Shown here: positions 49,501-59,400 of the stretch, in pieces
How positions within the stretch are numbered: the stretch's first letter is position 1
Layout of the letters: each line of letters begins with the position of its first letter
Origin: Mycteria americana
Lineage: Eukaryota; Chordata; Aves; Ciconiiformes; Ciconiidae
Direction of reading: 5' to 3'
DNA length: 64,000 nt
NCBI RefSeq assembly: GCF_035582795.1
Contig: NC_134368.1
Span: forward strand, 32,424,501-32,488,500
Translations under genes and position numbers: made by a program
Notes under the pieces: generated by a model
Databases searched by the model: none
What the model saw: only the letters and a program-made list of their open reading frames with translations
What the model was told of the DNA's origin: nothing

Positions 49501-52500
49501 GTCCTGACAGTGCTTATGATTAATTTTGCAAGCCAGAAATACAAACAAAGACAATATTCCAAATGAGACATTTCATATTACAACGCATAAGCATATGATT
49601 TGCTCCTTCTGTCAGCCACCACAAAGCGGCAGAGCTTCAAGCCAAGCTACCTTTTGTTATGGCTGTGTTAGTTTTCTCACTTGATCAATAAGAATGTGAC
49701 CATCAGTCTAGAGGATTGGTGAATTATCCCCTGTGACAATTACAAATGCCTCCCCTCCCCAGGATTTTTTTCCCCTGAAATGATCTATTTTGATTATGGG
49801 GTTCTTTCACTACCCCAAGCAGTTTGGTATTAAGGAAAAGCCGTAGCAAACTTATTGCTCGTTGCTGCCTCGTACTCAGGGAGAAACGATGCCGGAGCCT
49901 CTCAAAGGAGATACTAACCTTCCTCCTGAGTCGTACAGCGTTTGTTAGCTCCCCGTTGTGTGCCACAGCGATCTTCCCATGAAGAGTCTCTACGACAAAA
50001 GGCTGGCAGTTCTGCAGCTCAGAAATTCCCGAGGTGGAGTACCTCGTGTGCCCAATACCGAGGTTTGAAACGTACAGCTTCTTCAGGCTGTCTGCATTGA
50101 AGACATGATTTATAAGACCCATTCCCTTCGGGAGAAAAAGAAAAAAATGTTGTTTGGTTTTGCTTTCCTGGCAATTTTCTCATTTCTCCTTGTGTTTGTT
50201 TTTGGTACAGCATTAATGCAAGCAACTTTAAGAGAAAGGCAAATAACCTCAAAGACATGGGGAAGAAAGAAGGGGAGTAGGTGTCACAGTGATATATCAG
50301 ATCCCATTACTCCTGTTTTTAAATAAAGCAATATACATTTTTGTGCTGAGGATTTTCATGGAACAATCTATTCTCTGACTAAAAATGCATCTTCTGAAAA
50401 ACACTACCAAACTGTTGTGTGGTTTAAAAACACCAGAAAAAAGACTGCCAGAAGACAGGCAAAGAAGAAAAAAGTTGCAAGAAGGAATTCTATGTAAAGA
50501 ATACCTTTTACAAGTTAGCAGTATATTGGATTTACTTTTATAATGGGTCCATAGTAATGTTTATTAGATTCCACTGTCATTCTTGCCAATGTCAGAAGCA
50601 AAGCTTTTTTCAAGAGGTTTTATTGTTTACTTAAAACAAACTTTTCATATAGCCAGGTTGCCTTCTATCTAAAGCAGAAATGCATCAAAACGTTTTAGTC
50701 AGCTGTCAAGAGCTTCTTTTGGCAACAAGCGCTATGTGGAGACAATTTAGCAGCAGGAATAGTCTGAAAAAACTGCACAGAGAGTAGAAATTAAGACTGG
50801 ATTCCAGGTCCTTCTACAAACTCCTGCTTCTGCCGCTGCCTGTAGAACATCCTTCTACACTTGGTTTCCTTATCACACTTAGTAATTGTGATATACACAA
50901 TAGCACACATGATAACACTCCTCTAGGACCCTCAAAGATACACGGGAGAGGTCTGAAGCTGTGAATGGTTCATAACCTGTGCTGTAGGTACAACGACAAG
51001 AGAGTGGGATGGGACAGGAAGGACAGAAATTGGTTGAACTGTTTTCAGAGCTCAACCAAAAGAGCTTAAAGAAAGCTCAGCTTTAGGGTATTTTGTGCTG
51101 TGACTCAGAATACCTAGAGGCTGTGGCTGCACATGTGGTTTTAGGATACTTACTATCATGTTAAAAAGTTACTGCCTCGAACTGTCAAACTGGTATAAGA
51201 TTGCTTTAATTGTTCAGCAAACTCTATGCCAGATCAATTATCATCTGTTTTCTCACAGATGACATAAAGGTGGTCTAGAGTCTATGTCATGTGCTTATAT
51301 ATGTACAGAAATGCAACCATGCACTTTTATTTTACTTAGGCCAACTTTATCCTAACAGGAGATCTGGCAGTTCACAGGTCCAGTATTAATGGATGTGACC
51401 GTGTTAAGCATTGCAATAGCTTAAACAAGCAATATTGCTTTAAAACAGATTTGGTTACACAAGTACATAATCTTTTAATTGCAGTTTGAAATATTTCCCT
51501 GATTTAGATTGCACTAGTGTGGGATGGCAAATGTGAATTACACCAGTATAAAAAGTTCCCAATTAAGACAATCATATGTCTGTATTATACAAGGCCTGGT
51601 ACATGCCAGAACATGATAATGGTCTGATGAATAGCTACTTTAATGTATTTTTCTGCATATTCAAGTGTGAAACAATCAAAGTCTTTCTCCTACTGACATT
51701 GCTATGTCTATACAAGAGACTTAAGTTTTTCCACATCCTGAGCTAATAGAGCTATGACAGTAATGTTTTGTTATACAAATCTAGCTGAAAGGCTCCGACA
51801 GACAAATCTGGATGAGTCTTTCTGGGAGAGTTTAAAACAAAGGATTAATAGCCTTTGTCAAGGGCTATTAATCTGTGGTCAAAGGCTGGTAACAATCAGA
51901 AGGGAACACATACCCATGCCTTTGGTGTTCCAGTTCATATTCTAATACATGTATTGCCTTAAACTGTTGACAAAGGTGAGTTTGCACGGAAACATTGGGT
52001 AGTAAATCAATGCAGTGAGAAGCAGACACCTTTTCTATCCTGTTGTCTGCTATGAAGAACAGTCAACCGGAGCTCGCAGGACAAATGGATACAGTAGCAT
52101 CTCAGCTACTGACATTTTTATGGACTAGTTTACAAGTCAGAGTCCTGAATATACTTTCACCAGTGTAACAGACCCAAATGTTTGTTACATTAGCACCACT
52201 TCCAGGATTAAACAAGTCATATAAATGGTACTCCACAGGCTCTTTATTACACTGTGGTTATTACGGACTTTAAAAGTGCTGTAGCTGAGAAACATATTTC
52301 AAGGATAAAAGAAACCATCACATGCTCTGCAACTCTTAAAATATCAAAGCTGATATGATGAGATAGTAAATTAAATTCTCAGCATTACAGCTAAGTATTG
52401 CAGCTCAATAACATGGAAACACTACAATTTATGGTATCACCTGCTGGAAGTTCATTCTGACAAACTCTTTTTACTACAGGATATATACAGCAGCCCACAG

Positions 52501-53678
52501 TAAAGGAAGCTGGAATTCCTGTAAACCTTAAGGAAAGCTGAAACCCAAGCAGGAGCAGGAATGTAGAACAGATAACACAGTGCTGAAGTTGAGAAAAGCT
52601 GCATTTAAAAGTGTGTGCATGTGTGTGTGTGAATCAGGCTGTAAGTAACAGATAGGAGGCGGGAAATGCCTGAAGGGGCGACAAACATGATGCTTGATGA
52701 GACAAGATTTTGCATGAGGCATTGAGCAGTCATGCATAGATATACATGCTGCTGCAGCAAAGCAGTTCTTACTCTTGGACTCATTTGAACAGCTTAATTA
52801 ATCTTCCTCAGAAACCTCTGAACATGAAGACAAACTGCTTTCTGATTGCGGTCAGAGAACACACATCAAGAACTGCCCCGTGGTTATTTTGCTGATGTAG
52901 TTTTATTTCCTGCTCTTCCTTATTTCCTCCCTTCCTGCTCTTTATTTCTCTGCTCTTCCAGGATGGAATAGGCGGATGATTTTTTTTTTTTTCTTGATCA
53001 CTATTCAATACAGCATGAGCAGAAATATCCCCAGAGCACACAGGTATTCTCCTGGCAAAATACTTTTGAGGCTATGGCCATTTTATGTCTTTTAACATCC
53101 CCTGGGATTCTCTCAGCTCAAGAAAGACTGCATGATCTACTCAGGCATCCATTCAATCTTTTATTCTGTTTATTTTTACCTATGGGTAAAGTAGCTACCA
53201 TTTCCTTGAGTCTCACCAATGCAAGAATTAGTCATCCATTTGCTTGTGCATAGCCTGTAACTGTATTTCTTTTCTCTTGATCTCAAGTCGCATCAGTCCT
53301 CCAGAGTTAACACCCTAGGTGTGGGGTGACTTTGGTAAGTAATTTTTGTGACATCAGTAGCCTGGTCTGGATGCTTCTGTGTGTCTGCCACTGTGTGCAT
53401 GGATACACCCAGCAGGATAACGTTGGCGTATTTCTTTCAAACATGCGCTTAAGACAGAAGTTGCACAAATAACAGAATTAGACACTATCACTGACAAAAC
53501 CAAAACAGTCCATCAAAATGTTACTTTCCCTCTAATTATTCTGTTTCCTAGCTGAAACAAACTTTCATGCATCTCAGTTCGCCATCCACAAAACATTAAT
53601 TTACATTTTACCTTGTGCACTTTGAATGCCTGGGACGACTCTCCATCACTTGTCACAATTCCAGCACTCTCCTGGCCC
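40379..53678 (-). CDS. PPAT: PPAT, amidophosphoribosyltransferase (exons 2-11; exon 1 not in window)
   Basis: PPAT catalyses the first committed step of purine synthesis, turning PRPP and glutamine into phosphoribosylamine in the cytosol. Ten minus-strand exons join in frame: 53678-53612, 50125-49919, 48564-48452, 48332-48187, 46899-46827, 44958-44807, 43552-43425, 43118-42897, 42123-42003 and 40554-40379. They give 467 residues plus stop. Vertebrate PPAT is about 510-517 residues, so about 43 are missing, as expected for one exon with the propeptide and catalytic N-terminal Cys. Visible are glutamine-pocket motifs [11 protein letters not shown] and HNGELTN, PRPP loop [13 protein letters not shown], and the cysteines expected for the 4Fe-4S cluster ([22 protein letters not shown]). 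The frame is intact throughout. Confidence 0.95.
40555..42002. other. PPAT intron 10
   Basis: Non-coding. No exon or repeat is recognised. Confidence 0.6.
42003..42123 (-). CDS. PPAT: PPAT exon 10
   Basis: [20 protein letters not shown] and [19 protein letters not shown]. The Cys in RFPCYMGI matches a conserved Fe-S ligand position. Acceptor TATTCAG, donor ATAG|GTAAAT. Confidence 0.95.
42897..43118 (-). CDS. PPAT: PPAT exon 9 (PRPP loop)
   Basis: 74 codons. [19 protein letters not shown], then [19 protein letters not shown], the PRPP-binding loop, ending RESGAKE. Acceptor GTTTACAG, donor GAG|GTAAGT. Confidence 0.96.
43425..43552 (-). CDS. PPAT: PPAT exon 8
   Basis: [40 protein letters not shown] and QK, the start of the phosphoribosyltransferase domain. 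Acceptor GTTCTTAG, donor AAAG|GTATAT. Confidence 0.94.
44555..44580. repeat. Perfect 10-bp inverted repeat in PPAT intron 7
   Basis: CCAGGCTGCC, 6-base loop TCAGCA, GGCAGCCTGG. It is a strong GC-rich hairpin on either strand. It lies about 230 bp from the exon 7 donor. Confidence 0.8.
44807..44958 (-). CDS. PPAT: PPAT exon 7
   Basis: [20 protein letters not shown] and [18 protein letters not shown]. The Cys in AFCIFEYVY is one of the conserved Fe-S ligands. Acceptor TTTCAAG, donor GAAG|GTAAGA. Confidence 0.94.
44959..46826. other. PPAT intron 6
   Basis: AT-rich non-coding sequence. Nothing is recognised. Confidence 0.6.
46827..46899 (-). CDS. PPAT: PPAT exon 6
   Basis: [20 protein letters not shown], then IGAE split across the donor AGA|GTAAGT. 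It joins to [11 protein letters not shown] in the next exon. Confidence 0.93.
47725..47848 (+). mobile_element. CR1 LINE 3'-end fragment
   Basis: GAGCAACTGGCTCTAGGTGG, CCCTGCTTCAGCAGGGGATT and CCTCCAGAGGTCCCTTTCAA, ending TTCTGTGATTCTG: the sense-orientation CR1 3' end with its terminal 8-bp repeat. It is antisense to PPAT. Confidence 0.87.
48126..48180. repeat. TA/TG/CA microsatellite next to PPAT exon 5 donor
   Basis: An almost alternating pyrimidine-purine tract (TATATACATATATGTATATG and similar) ending about 6 bp from the GT of the exon 5 donor. Confidence 0.8.
48187..48332 (-). CDS. PPAT: PPAT exon 5
   Basis: [20 protein letters not shown], then [20 protein letters not shown]. Acceptor ATTTCAG, donor AAAAG|GTAAAC. 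A TA/TG microsatellite begins less than 10 bp past the donor. Confidence 0.94.
48452..48564 (-). CDS. PPAT: PPAT exon 4
   Basis: Begins [20 protein letters not shown] and ends DDTADWVAR. Acceptor TAAAAG, donor CAAG|GTGAGG. Confidence 0.93.
48565..49918. other. PPAT intron 3
   Basis: Non-coding. The open frames on both strands at about 48700-49115 have no splice or motif support. Confidence 0.6.
49919..50125 (-). CDS. PPAT: PPAT exon 3
   Basis: 69 codons. It begins [19 protein letters not shown] and contains [11 protein letters not shown] and [19 protein letters not shown], the glutamine-binding residues of the class II amidotransferase domain. Donor AAG|GTTAGT. Confidence 0.95.
50126..53611. 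other. PPAT intron 2
   Basis: Non-coding, with a short TG tract near 52610-52632, a T-run near 52979-52992, and the hairpin at 51843-51873. No exon is seen. Confidence 0.6.
51843..51873. repeat. 11-bp inverted repeat in PPAT intron 2
   Basis: GATTAATAGCC, 9-base loop TTTGTCAAG, GGCTATTAATC: a perfect stem. Neither arm resembles a known element. Confidence 0.75.
53612..53678 (-). CDS. PPAT: PPAT exon 2
   Basis: Acceptor TGTCCATAG, donor CACAAG|GTAAAA. Its first base completes an Arg codon split with the missing exon 1, then it reads [20 protein letters not shown] and HK, the glutaminase-domain segment after the N-terminal strand. Confidence 0.93.
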
Positions 53679-55560
53679 CTATGGACAAAATACGATTAAT
53701 ATAAAGCACTGAAATTCTTAGAATGAAATGCTTTAACATACAATGGATTGGTGGTTTTTCATCTGTTCTTTACAACATAAAATTTTAATGTAAGCTTATT
53801 TGTTGTTTCATTTTACAGGCTTGTAATCAAAACTGGTTTCTTGCCCATGTTATGCTTTATTTCAAAACAGTAACATAAGGTTTGTGCCTAAGCCCACTGA
53901 ATTCAGTGGGAATCTTTCCACTAATAAGCACTGGCTTAGGCTCTTACTGGAGTCCTCTTTCAGTGTGGGCATAAAATAACGGCAGATGCTTAATCTGAAA
54001 AGCCACTTTGCAGTGATAGTCTAGGCTCTAGTAGTAGGCTCTATAGCACTACTCTATTTCTGCTTTGGTTTGGGGAGGGGTGTTAAGAAACTGATGTTTT
54101 TTGCCTAAGGGAATGCATTGTCTCTTCCACTGATCACCTATGCAGAAGCTTTTGCATTCTTGCACTTAAGCAGTCAAGCTAGCATTTACACCTCTAAAAG
54201 GTATATGGACCCTCTGATAAAAGTGTTTGAGCACATAAAACTAGTATCGGGCATCACAGCTTCTGAACTCAAGCAAAACAAGCCTGGTGTACAGCATCAC
54301 TGCAAATGGAAATACTTCTCTTACAGCAGATCAACCTAGGGCTGGCAGGTGTGCTTTGTTGAGCAGAAGAGCTGTATCAGCTGAAATGACAGTTTTCCCT
54401 AGCCTGCTCCCTGTTCTCCCCAGGCCTGTCGCCACGCTCGGACATGCCCAGCACACGGGCAGGTTCCCTGACGCTGCCCTGCCAGAAGCAGGCAGAATAC
54501 TGCACAGCTGCCCAAGGTTTATAATTCAGTCCTTATCCATTGAAGAGGTATGTTTTGCAGACTGGATTTTTTGTGGGTAACAGTGCAGGCCACTCGATCT
54601 TCCTTTAAAAGGCTTCCTGGAATAAGGCAGAGTGTTGCCTCTAACAAAACTGCCGCCATATACCCACCACGCCTGTAACACTCACAGGGACTTTGGTGGA
54701 CTGGTAAACTCCCGTCCATATATATAATAATAATGGCTGAAAAGCAAAGATGTTTTTCTTAAAAAAGGAAACACTTAGAAAATTTTTAGAATATTAGAAG
54801 AAGATGCTATTTGCACATTAGACTGGTTTAACTCAACTGAAGTCACTGGAATTATTTAGTATAAGCAACAATAAAACTGGGGACAAAAAAATCTACAGAA
54901 TGGATGCTAATCTACAACTGACCATGCTCATTACAAATTTTCTCCAATTCCTAAAATCCCTTTATTGGTCACTAGCCCCAGCTGCATGTAAAGCAAAATC
55001 GTAAAGAACACTTGCTTACAGAAAACCAAACCAACAAACTTCACACGTATCTGAACGAATTTACCCTGTTATTGACACAGATGATTCTCAAGAGAAAAAT
55101 CAGAGATGAGGATATTCCTAAATGCATTTATTTTAACTTGGGAAGATGTCCCATCTATAAACACAAAGAATGGTAGTAAAACCCGAGGGCTGATAGACTG
55201 CACCCAGCAACTTTAAATTGAAATGTTAATATTACAGGCAATTTCCATTTAAGTACTGACGCTGTCCCTTTAAACATCAACCAAATCAATAGCCAGAAAG
55301 AGCAAAGCACACATCCTCAAGGAAAGGCCTTTCAAGCCGTTGGGCGACACATTTTATGTAGTGCTGATGAACGAAAAGGAAGCTCAACTTCACTGCCACA
55401 AAGCTTACACCATTTTACCAATTTAGTGAGATTTTTAAGTATGCAAGCTTTTTATTAAAGCATCGCTATAACCAAGGACTGTTAGAGTTAAAAATGCGTA
55501 TACGTGACCACCGATTCAAAACCAAACACCACACGGAGAAGCAAATGCAAAGCGGGATGA
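53679..55560. other. Upstream of PPAT exon 2 (PPAT intron 1) before the SANT-gene CpG island
   Basis: Holds the hairpin repeat at 53886-53941 and a short related relic near 54825-54860 (CAACTGAAGTCACTGGAATT). No PPAT exon 1 is found. Confidence 0.55.
53886..53941. repeat. Hairpin-type ancient repeat with nested palindrome
   Basis: Outer arms GCCTAAGCC (53886-53894) and GGCTTAGGC (53933-53941) enclose an 18-bp perfect palindrome CCCACTGAATTCAGTGGG (53893-53910). The layout matches the old sauropsid hairpin repeat that reads AAGCCCATTGAAGTCAATGG ... CCATTGACTTCAATGGGCTT. The family name is uncertain. Confidence 0.55.
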
Positions 55561-55579
55561 CCCTCTCCCATTCCTCCCG

Positions 55580-55900
55580 TGTCAACGCCCGCAGCTTCAC
55601 CCCAGCACAGGGCGGGCGCACGGACGGGGCACGCGTCTGGCGCTTCGTGCGCCTCTTTTTTGTCTGTAAAGGAACAGGACGGGGCGACTCTCTTTTTTTT
55701 TTTTTCCCTCCCTCGTTACCACCACGGTGCTCGTACTGGAGCCCTTTTTCACAAGAAGGGTTAAACCGAGCCCATCCAGGCGCTGCCGGGCTGCTTCCCC
55801 GCCCGGCTGAAGGCCGCCTGCCTCGCCTCGCCTCGCCGCCCCCGGCACGGCTCCCGCCCGAGCTGCTGCACTCGCCCGCCTCTAATGCCGAGCCTGCTTA
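55580..55900 (+). promoter_or_regulatory. CpG island upstream of the SANT-like gene
   Basis: About 320 bp rich in CG dinucleotides, in otherwise AT-rich DNA, ending about 150 bp before the ATG at 56056. It includes a T-run near 55690-55705. This is the likely promoter or 5' UTR of the gene at 56056. No TATA box is evident. Confidence 0.65.
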
Positions 55901-56055
55901 TTTGGCAGTTTCTCAAGTTACTCCCCTCAGGCAGCTTGAGCCAGTAAAACTAGATCCTCTCCTCTCGGCGGAGCTTACTGACAACCAGCCGTCTGGTTTC
56001 CTAGGAAACAAAATCTTGGCTAGAAATAGTGAATCATTTCCAGGTCACTTTCAAC

Positions 56056-56443
56056 ATGGAGAGTGGAGCAGGGAAGCATTGGACTGAGGAGGAGGTTAAA
56101 GCCTTGCTAAGCGTCTGGTCAGAAAAAAATATCAGAAAGCAACTCCACGGCACCCTGAGGAATAAGGGAATATTTATCTACATTGCTAAAAGGTTGCAGG
56201 AGTTAGGAGTTTGCAGGGATTGGAAACAGTGCCGTGCAAAGTATAAAAATCTGAAGTATGAATACAGAACGGTTAAATATGCCCACAACTCTGGGGATGT
56301 CACTAAAACCATGAAGTTTTTCCATGATCTGGATGCCATATTGCGCTATGAGCCTGTCACACAATTAGCAGCAGAAGAAAACGGCAGGTGTTCTGCAACT
56401 GAGACGCAGCTGAACACAAGCCCCACAACAGAGAGCACGCAAG
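56056..56443 (+). CDS. SANT-like gene exon 1 (DNA-binding domain)
   Basis: Encodes residues 1-129, the entire trihelix-like domain in a single exon, as is usual for domains spread by retroposition or transposon capture. Donor CAAG|GTAAAA. If unspliced, the frame continues for about 21 residues and stops at 56509-56511. Confidence 0.85.
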
Positions 56444-59400
56444 GTAAAAAACTGTTTTTGCTTCTATTCTCTCTTTGCTTAAAAACCAAAGGGAACAAAC
56501 CCGAAGCCTGAGTTTGCTCGAGCCGAAGCGGAGGTTGCGCAGCCCCAACAGCGCTGTTAGAACTGACTTGATGCGCTCCTCGCGCAGGGGAATAAAATGT
56601 TAGCACCCACCAGTGTCGAAGTCTGTAAATACAGCGTAATTCTAGCAAAATTATGCTAACTGCTTGTATTGCAGCCTCGGTGAGTACTCGCTGGCGTCAA
56701 GGCTCCTGCACTGGATTGAAATGTTAAATTAAGAAAAGCTGTTTTCTTTCCCTTTGACATTCGTTTGCAGTACTTTGGAAGCAGGTTTCGTAGAGCTCCA
56801 ATTCAGATGTAAAAATAAAGACAGACAAAAGTAAAGGTTGAAACTGTCATGATTTTTAAAAAATCGTTATCTGTGATACAAGTGAAATTCAGGATTTTTA
56901 TTCTTATTTCTCTGTAACAGAAAATTTAGGTATGATGACTAAAGGTAAATTAAATTATTTTGTAAGCAATTCAACTTAAGTCTTTGAGAAACAGGGGATG
57001 TTTAATAACTCCTCATTAAAAATTGTAACGTAGTGAGGAAAGTAAAAATCATGTTTATCAGACTATTTTGAGGCAAACCAGATGAATACAACTGCTTTTA
57101 TTCTGAAGGGGTTTTTACCAAATTATTTGTATCTCTCGTTTTATTCAACCCTCTCTACATATGCATTTAAGCTGTGCTTAACATTTCATTAGGGTCAATC
57201 TGCTATTTGACATCACTCAAATCTCCTTGTCACAGCCTAAATGTCACTGAAGCGTAAGCCCCAATAATAGTTATACGTACCAAAATAAGATGGCTAAAAA
57301 GAGAAATGCAAAGCTTAGCTGTTTGTTCCCTCACTATGTGGCCATTTACGTTAATTAAGATTGTGAATCTTTTTTAAGAAAACAAAAAACTCAACATTAG
57401 TATCAGGGGAGATTGCCAAAGGCACAGAAAGGAGCTGGACATCTAGCTTGCCCTTGTACCTTCCACCTCTCCCTCTACAATGCTGTTTTACAAGTCTGAG
57501 GAAAAGAAATTGCCTTTTTTCTTGTCATTGTTTACCTTAACAAAAAGCTTGACCTTAGTTTGTCACCACTAGCAGAAAGCTTCTAATTTGTCAAAGTCAC
57601 TTTAAATTAAAACAGCATTTTAATTTTATAGCATTTAAAATTTTATAATATTTTAACATGTGCTTTCTGCACTGTGTATTGCAATCCATTTTTATTTTTA
57701 AACTTGCAGAACTGAGGCTAATAGAAGCTGTTACACTTCTGAGGACTACATGAAACTAAGATAGTGTCCTTCACCTGAGGATCTGCCCTTAGATTACTCT
57801 CTGTGTTTTGATGTAGTTTGCACCATCAATCCTAATTCTCATCTGCCTTAGACCTCTAGCAAGTTTAGATCGGAAAAGGTTAATTTCAGTTGTGAATCCC
57901 AAACTAGAATATAAAAGAAAAATTACCCCTGGGTGAGACACACCTCATTTTGAAGCATTAGGACAGTCCGGTTTTAAAGGCAATATAATTAAGTATCTCT
58001 CTTGAATGCACAAGCATTTCTGTTACTCCCTCAAAGAAAAAAACCAAACAAGTTTTATGGATAAACAGAAATTAAATGCAACTAGCTGTAATAATGCAGC
58101 ACTAATGGTAAGAATTTAAATGCAAAGATTCCCACAGCAACCATAATTCAGCCGCAAAGAAAACACACCAAGATAGAAACGCGTCCTGCAGCTATGCAGA
58201 ATGCATACATCCATAATAAGGGGCAGAGAGAACAGCTGTGAGAACATCAACTTTCTTCATTTAAGAATACAAGCCAAGCAAGTAACACCGTACTAGAGGC
58301 GACTGCAGCCCGAGCTGCAATGTCTGCTCAGGGGAGGCTGCCCAGCTCAGTACTTTGAAGGGCACTTGTAAGGCTAAAATGGCATCTCTGGCTCTGCAGC
58401 TGATGCTCACAAGTTCTGTTGCAGGGGCAGATCTGACGGTGTGACCCCCACAGAAGGAAACGCGATTCCCCGCACAGGCGAAGGCAGCCCACTGCCCCTG
58501 CCCCTGCCCCAGCAGTGAACCTGGCTGGTCCCCAAGGCCTGCGGGAGGAAGGGGACGGCTTTAACGTGGGCATCATCCTCCCTAAGGCAAACGGACCAAA
58601 GCACAGCTGCCTCCCTGCAGGCCCCCTCCTGGGCTTCTCCCTTTCAACCACAAGAGTGTTACAGGAGAGGAGGGGAAAATGGTCCCTCCCCTCTTTAAAG
58701 AGGCCGAGAAGCCTCATTTTGACAGAGCTGGAGGAACCGAGGATGCCTAGGCTTGTGACCTGGGTAGCAACGACAAAATACTATCAACAGACTCAAACCT
58801 GTGCCAAGTAATACCGTCCAGTGTGCATGCCTTACTTATTTTAAGAACCTAGTAGCTATACAAATTTGTTTTGCTTGAAAAGCATGATGAGGGACAGGGC
58901 ATGCTCCCAAAGAAATTACTGTATTTTTACCATTCTGCTTAGCCTCAGTCTAAATATTTATATCCATCCTTAATGTAAAGCTGCAAAGCACGTCTTTGTG
59001 TTTGATTTCCTTGATTATCTCAGCTACTGGGAGATTGCTGGGGAGGGGGAGGAAGGAACAAAAAAAGAGACTACTTTTATGGGACTGAATGGTATTTCTA
59101 TAGTGTTTTCCTGAGTTTTTCTTCATATCTTGTAAAATCAGTTTTCTTTTGAAAGTGTAATTGAAGAAATTAATACTGAAAATCACCATCAAATCTAAGA
59201 GAGAGGTGTCTCGGGACAAACTTGGTAGCAACACACATACCAATTCCCAGCTCGTTCATGGAAAGATGACACTTTTTGCATAAGCACATACAGCAGTGCA
59301 AGCCAGAGATGTTCATGTTGTCCTCCCAAAATACATGTTTTCGGAGGAATTGTAGATTAACTAATCATTTAAAAAGATACAACTTAACATGTTCACTTCT

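Noticed and set aside
55715-55750. Minus-strand GLQ...HR-like triplets, considered as the end of PPAT exon 1
   Set aside because: The order is wrong, no Cys-Gly-Val-Phe-Gly motif lies upstream, and the frame does not fit a split-Arg donor.
56029-56055. Upstream start of the SANT-like frame at 56029
   Set aside because: The codon there is GTG. The first in-frame ATG, with better context, is 56056.
55494-56087. 197-residue plus-strand frame across the CpG island
   Set aside because: Composition is GC-driven, there are no family motifs, and it overlaps the SANT-like gene in another frame.
58328-58811. Opposing frames of 129 and 98 residues in a GC-rich intron patch
   Set aside because: There is no recognisable domain and no splice link to the neighbouring gene.
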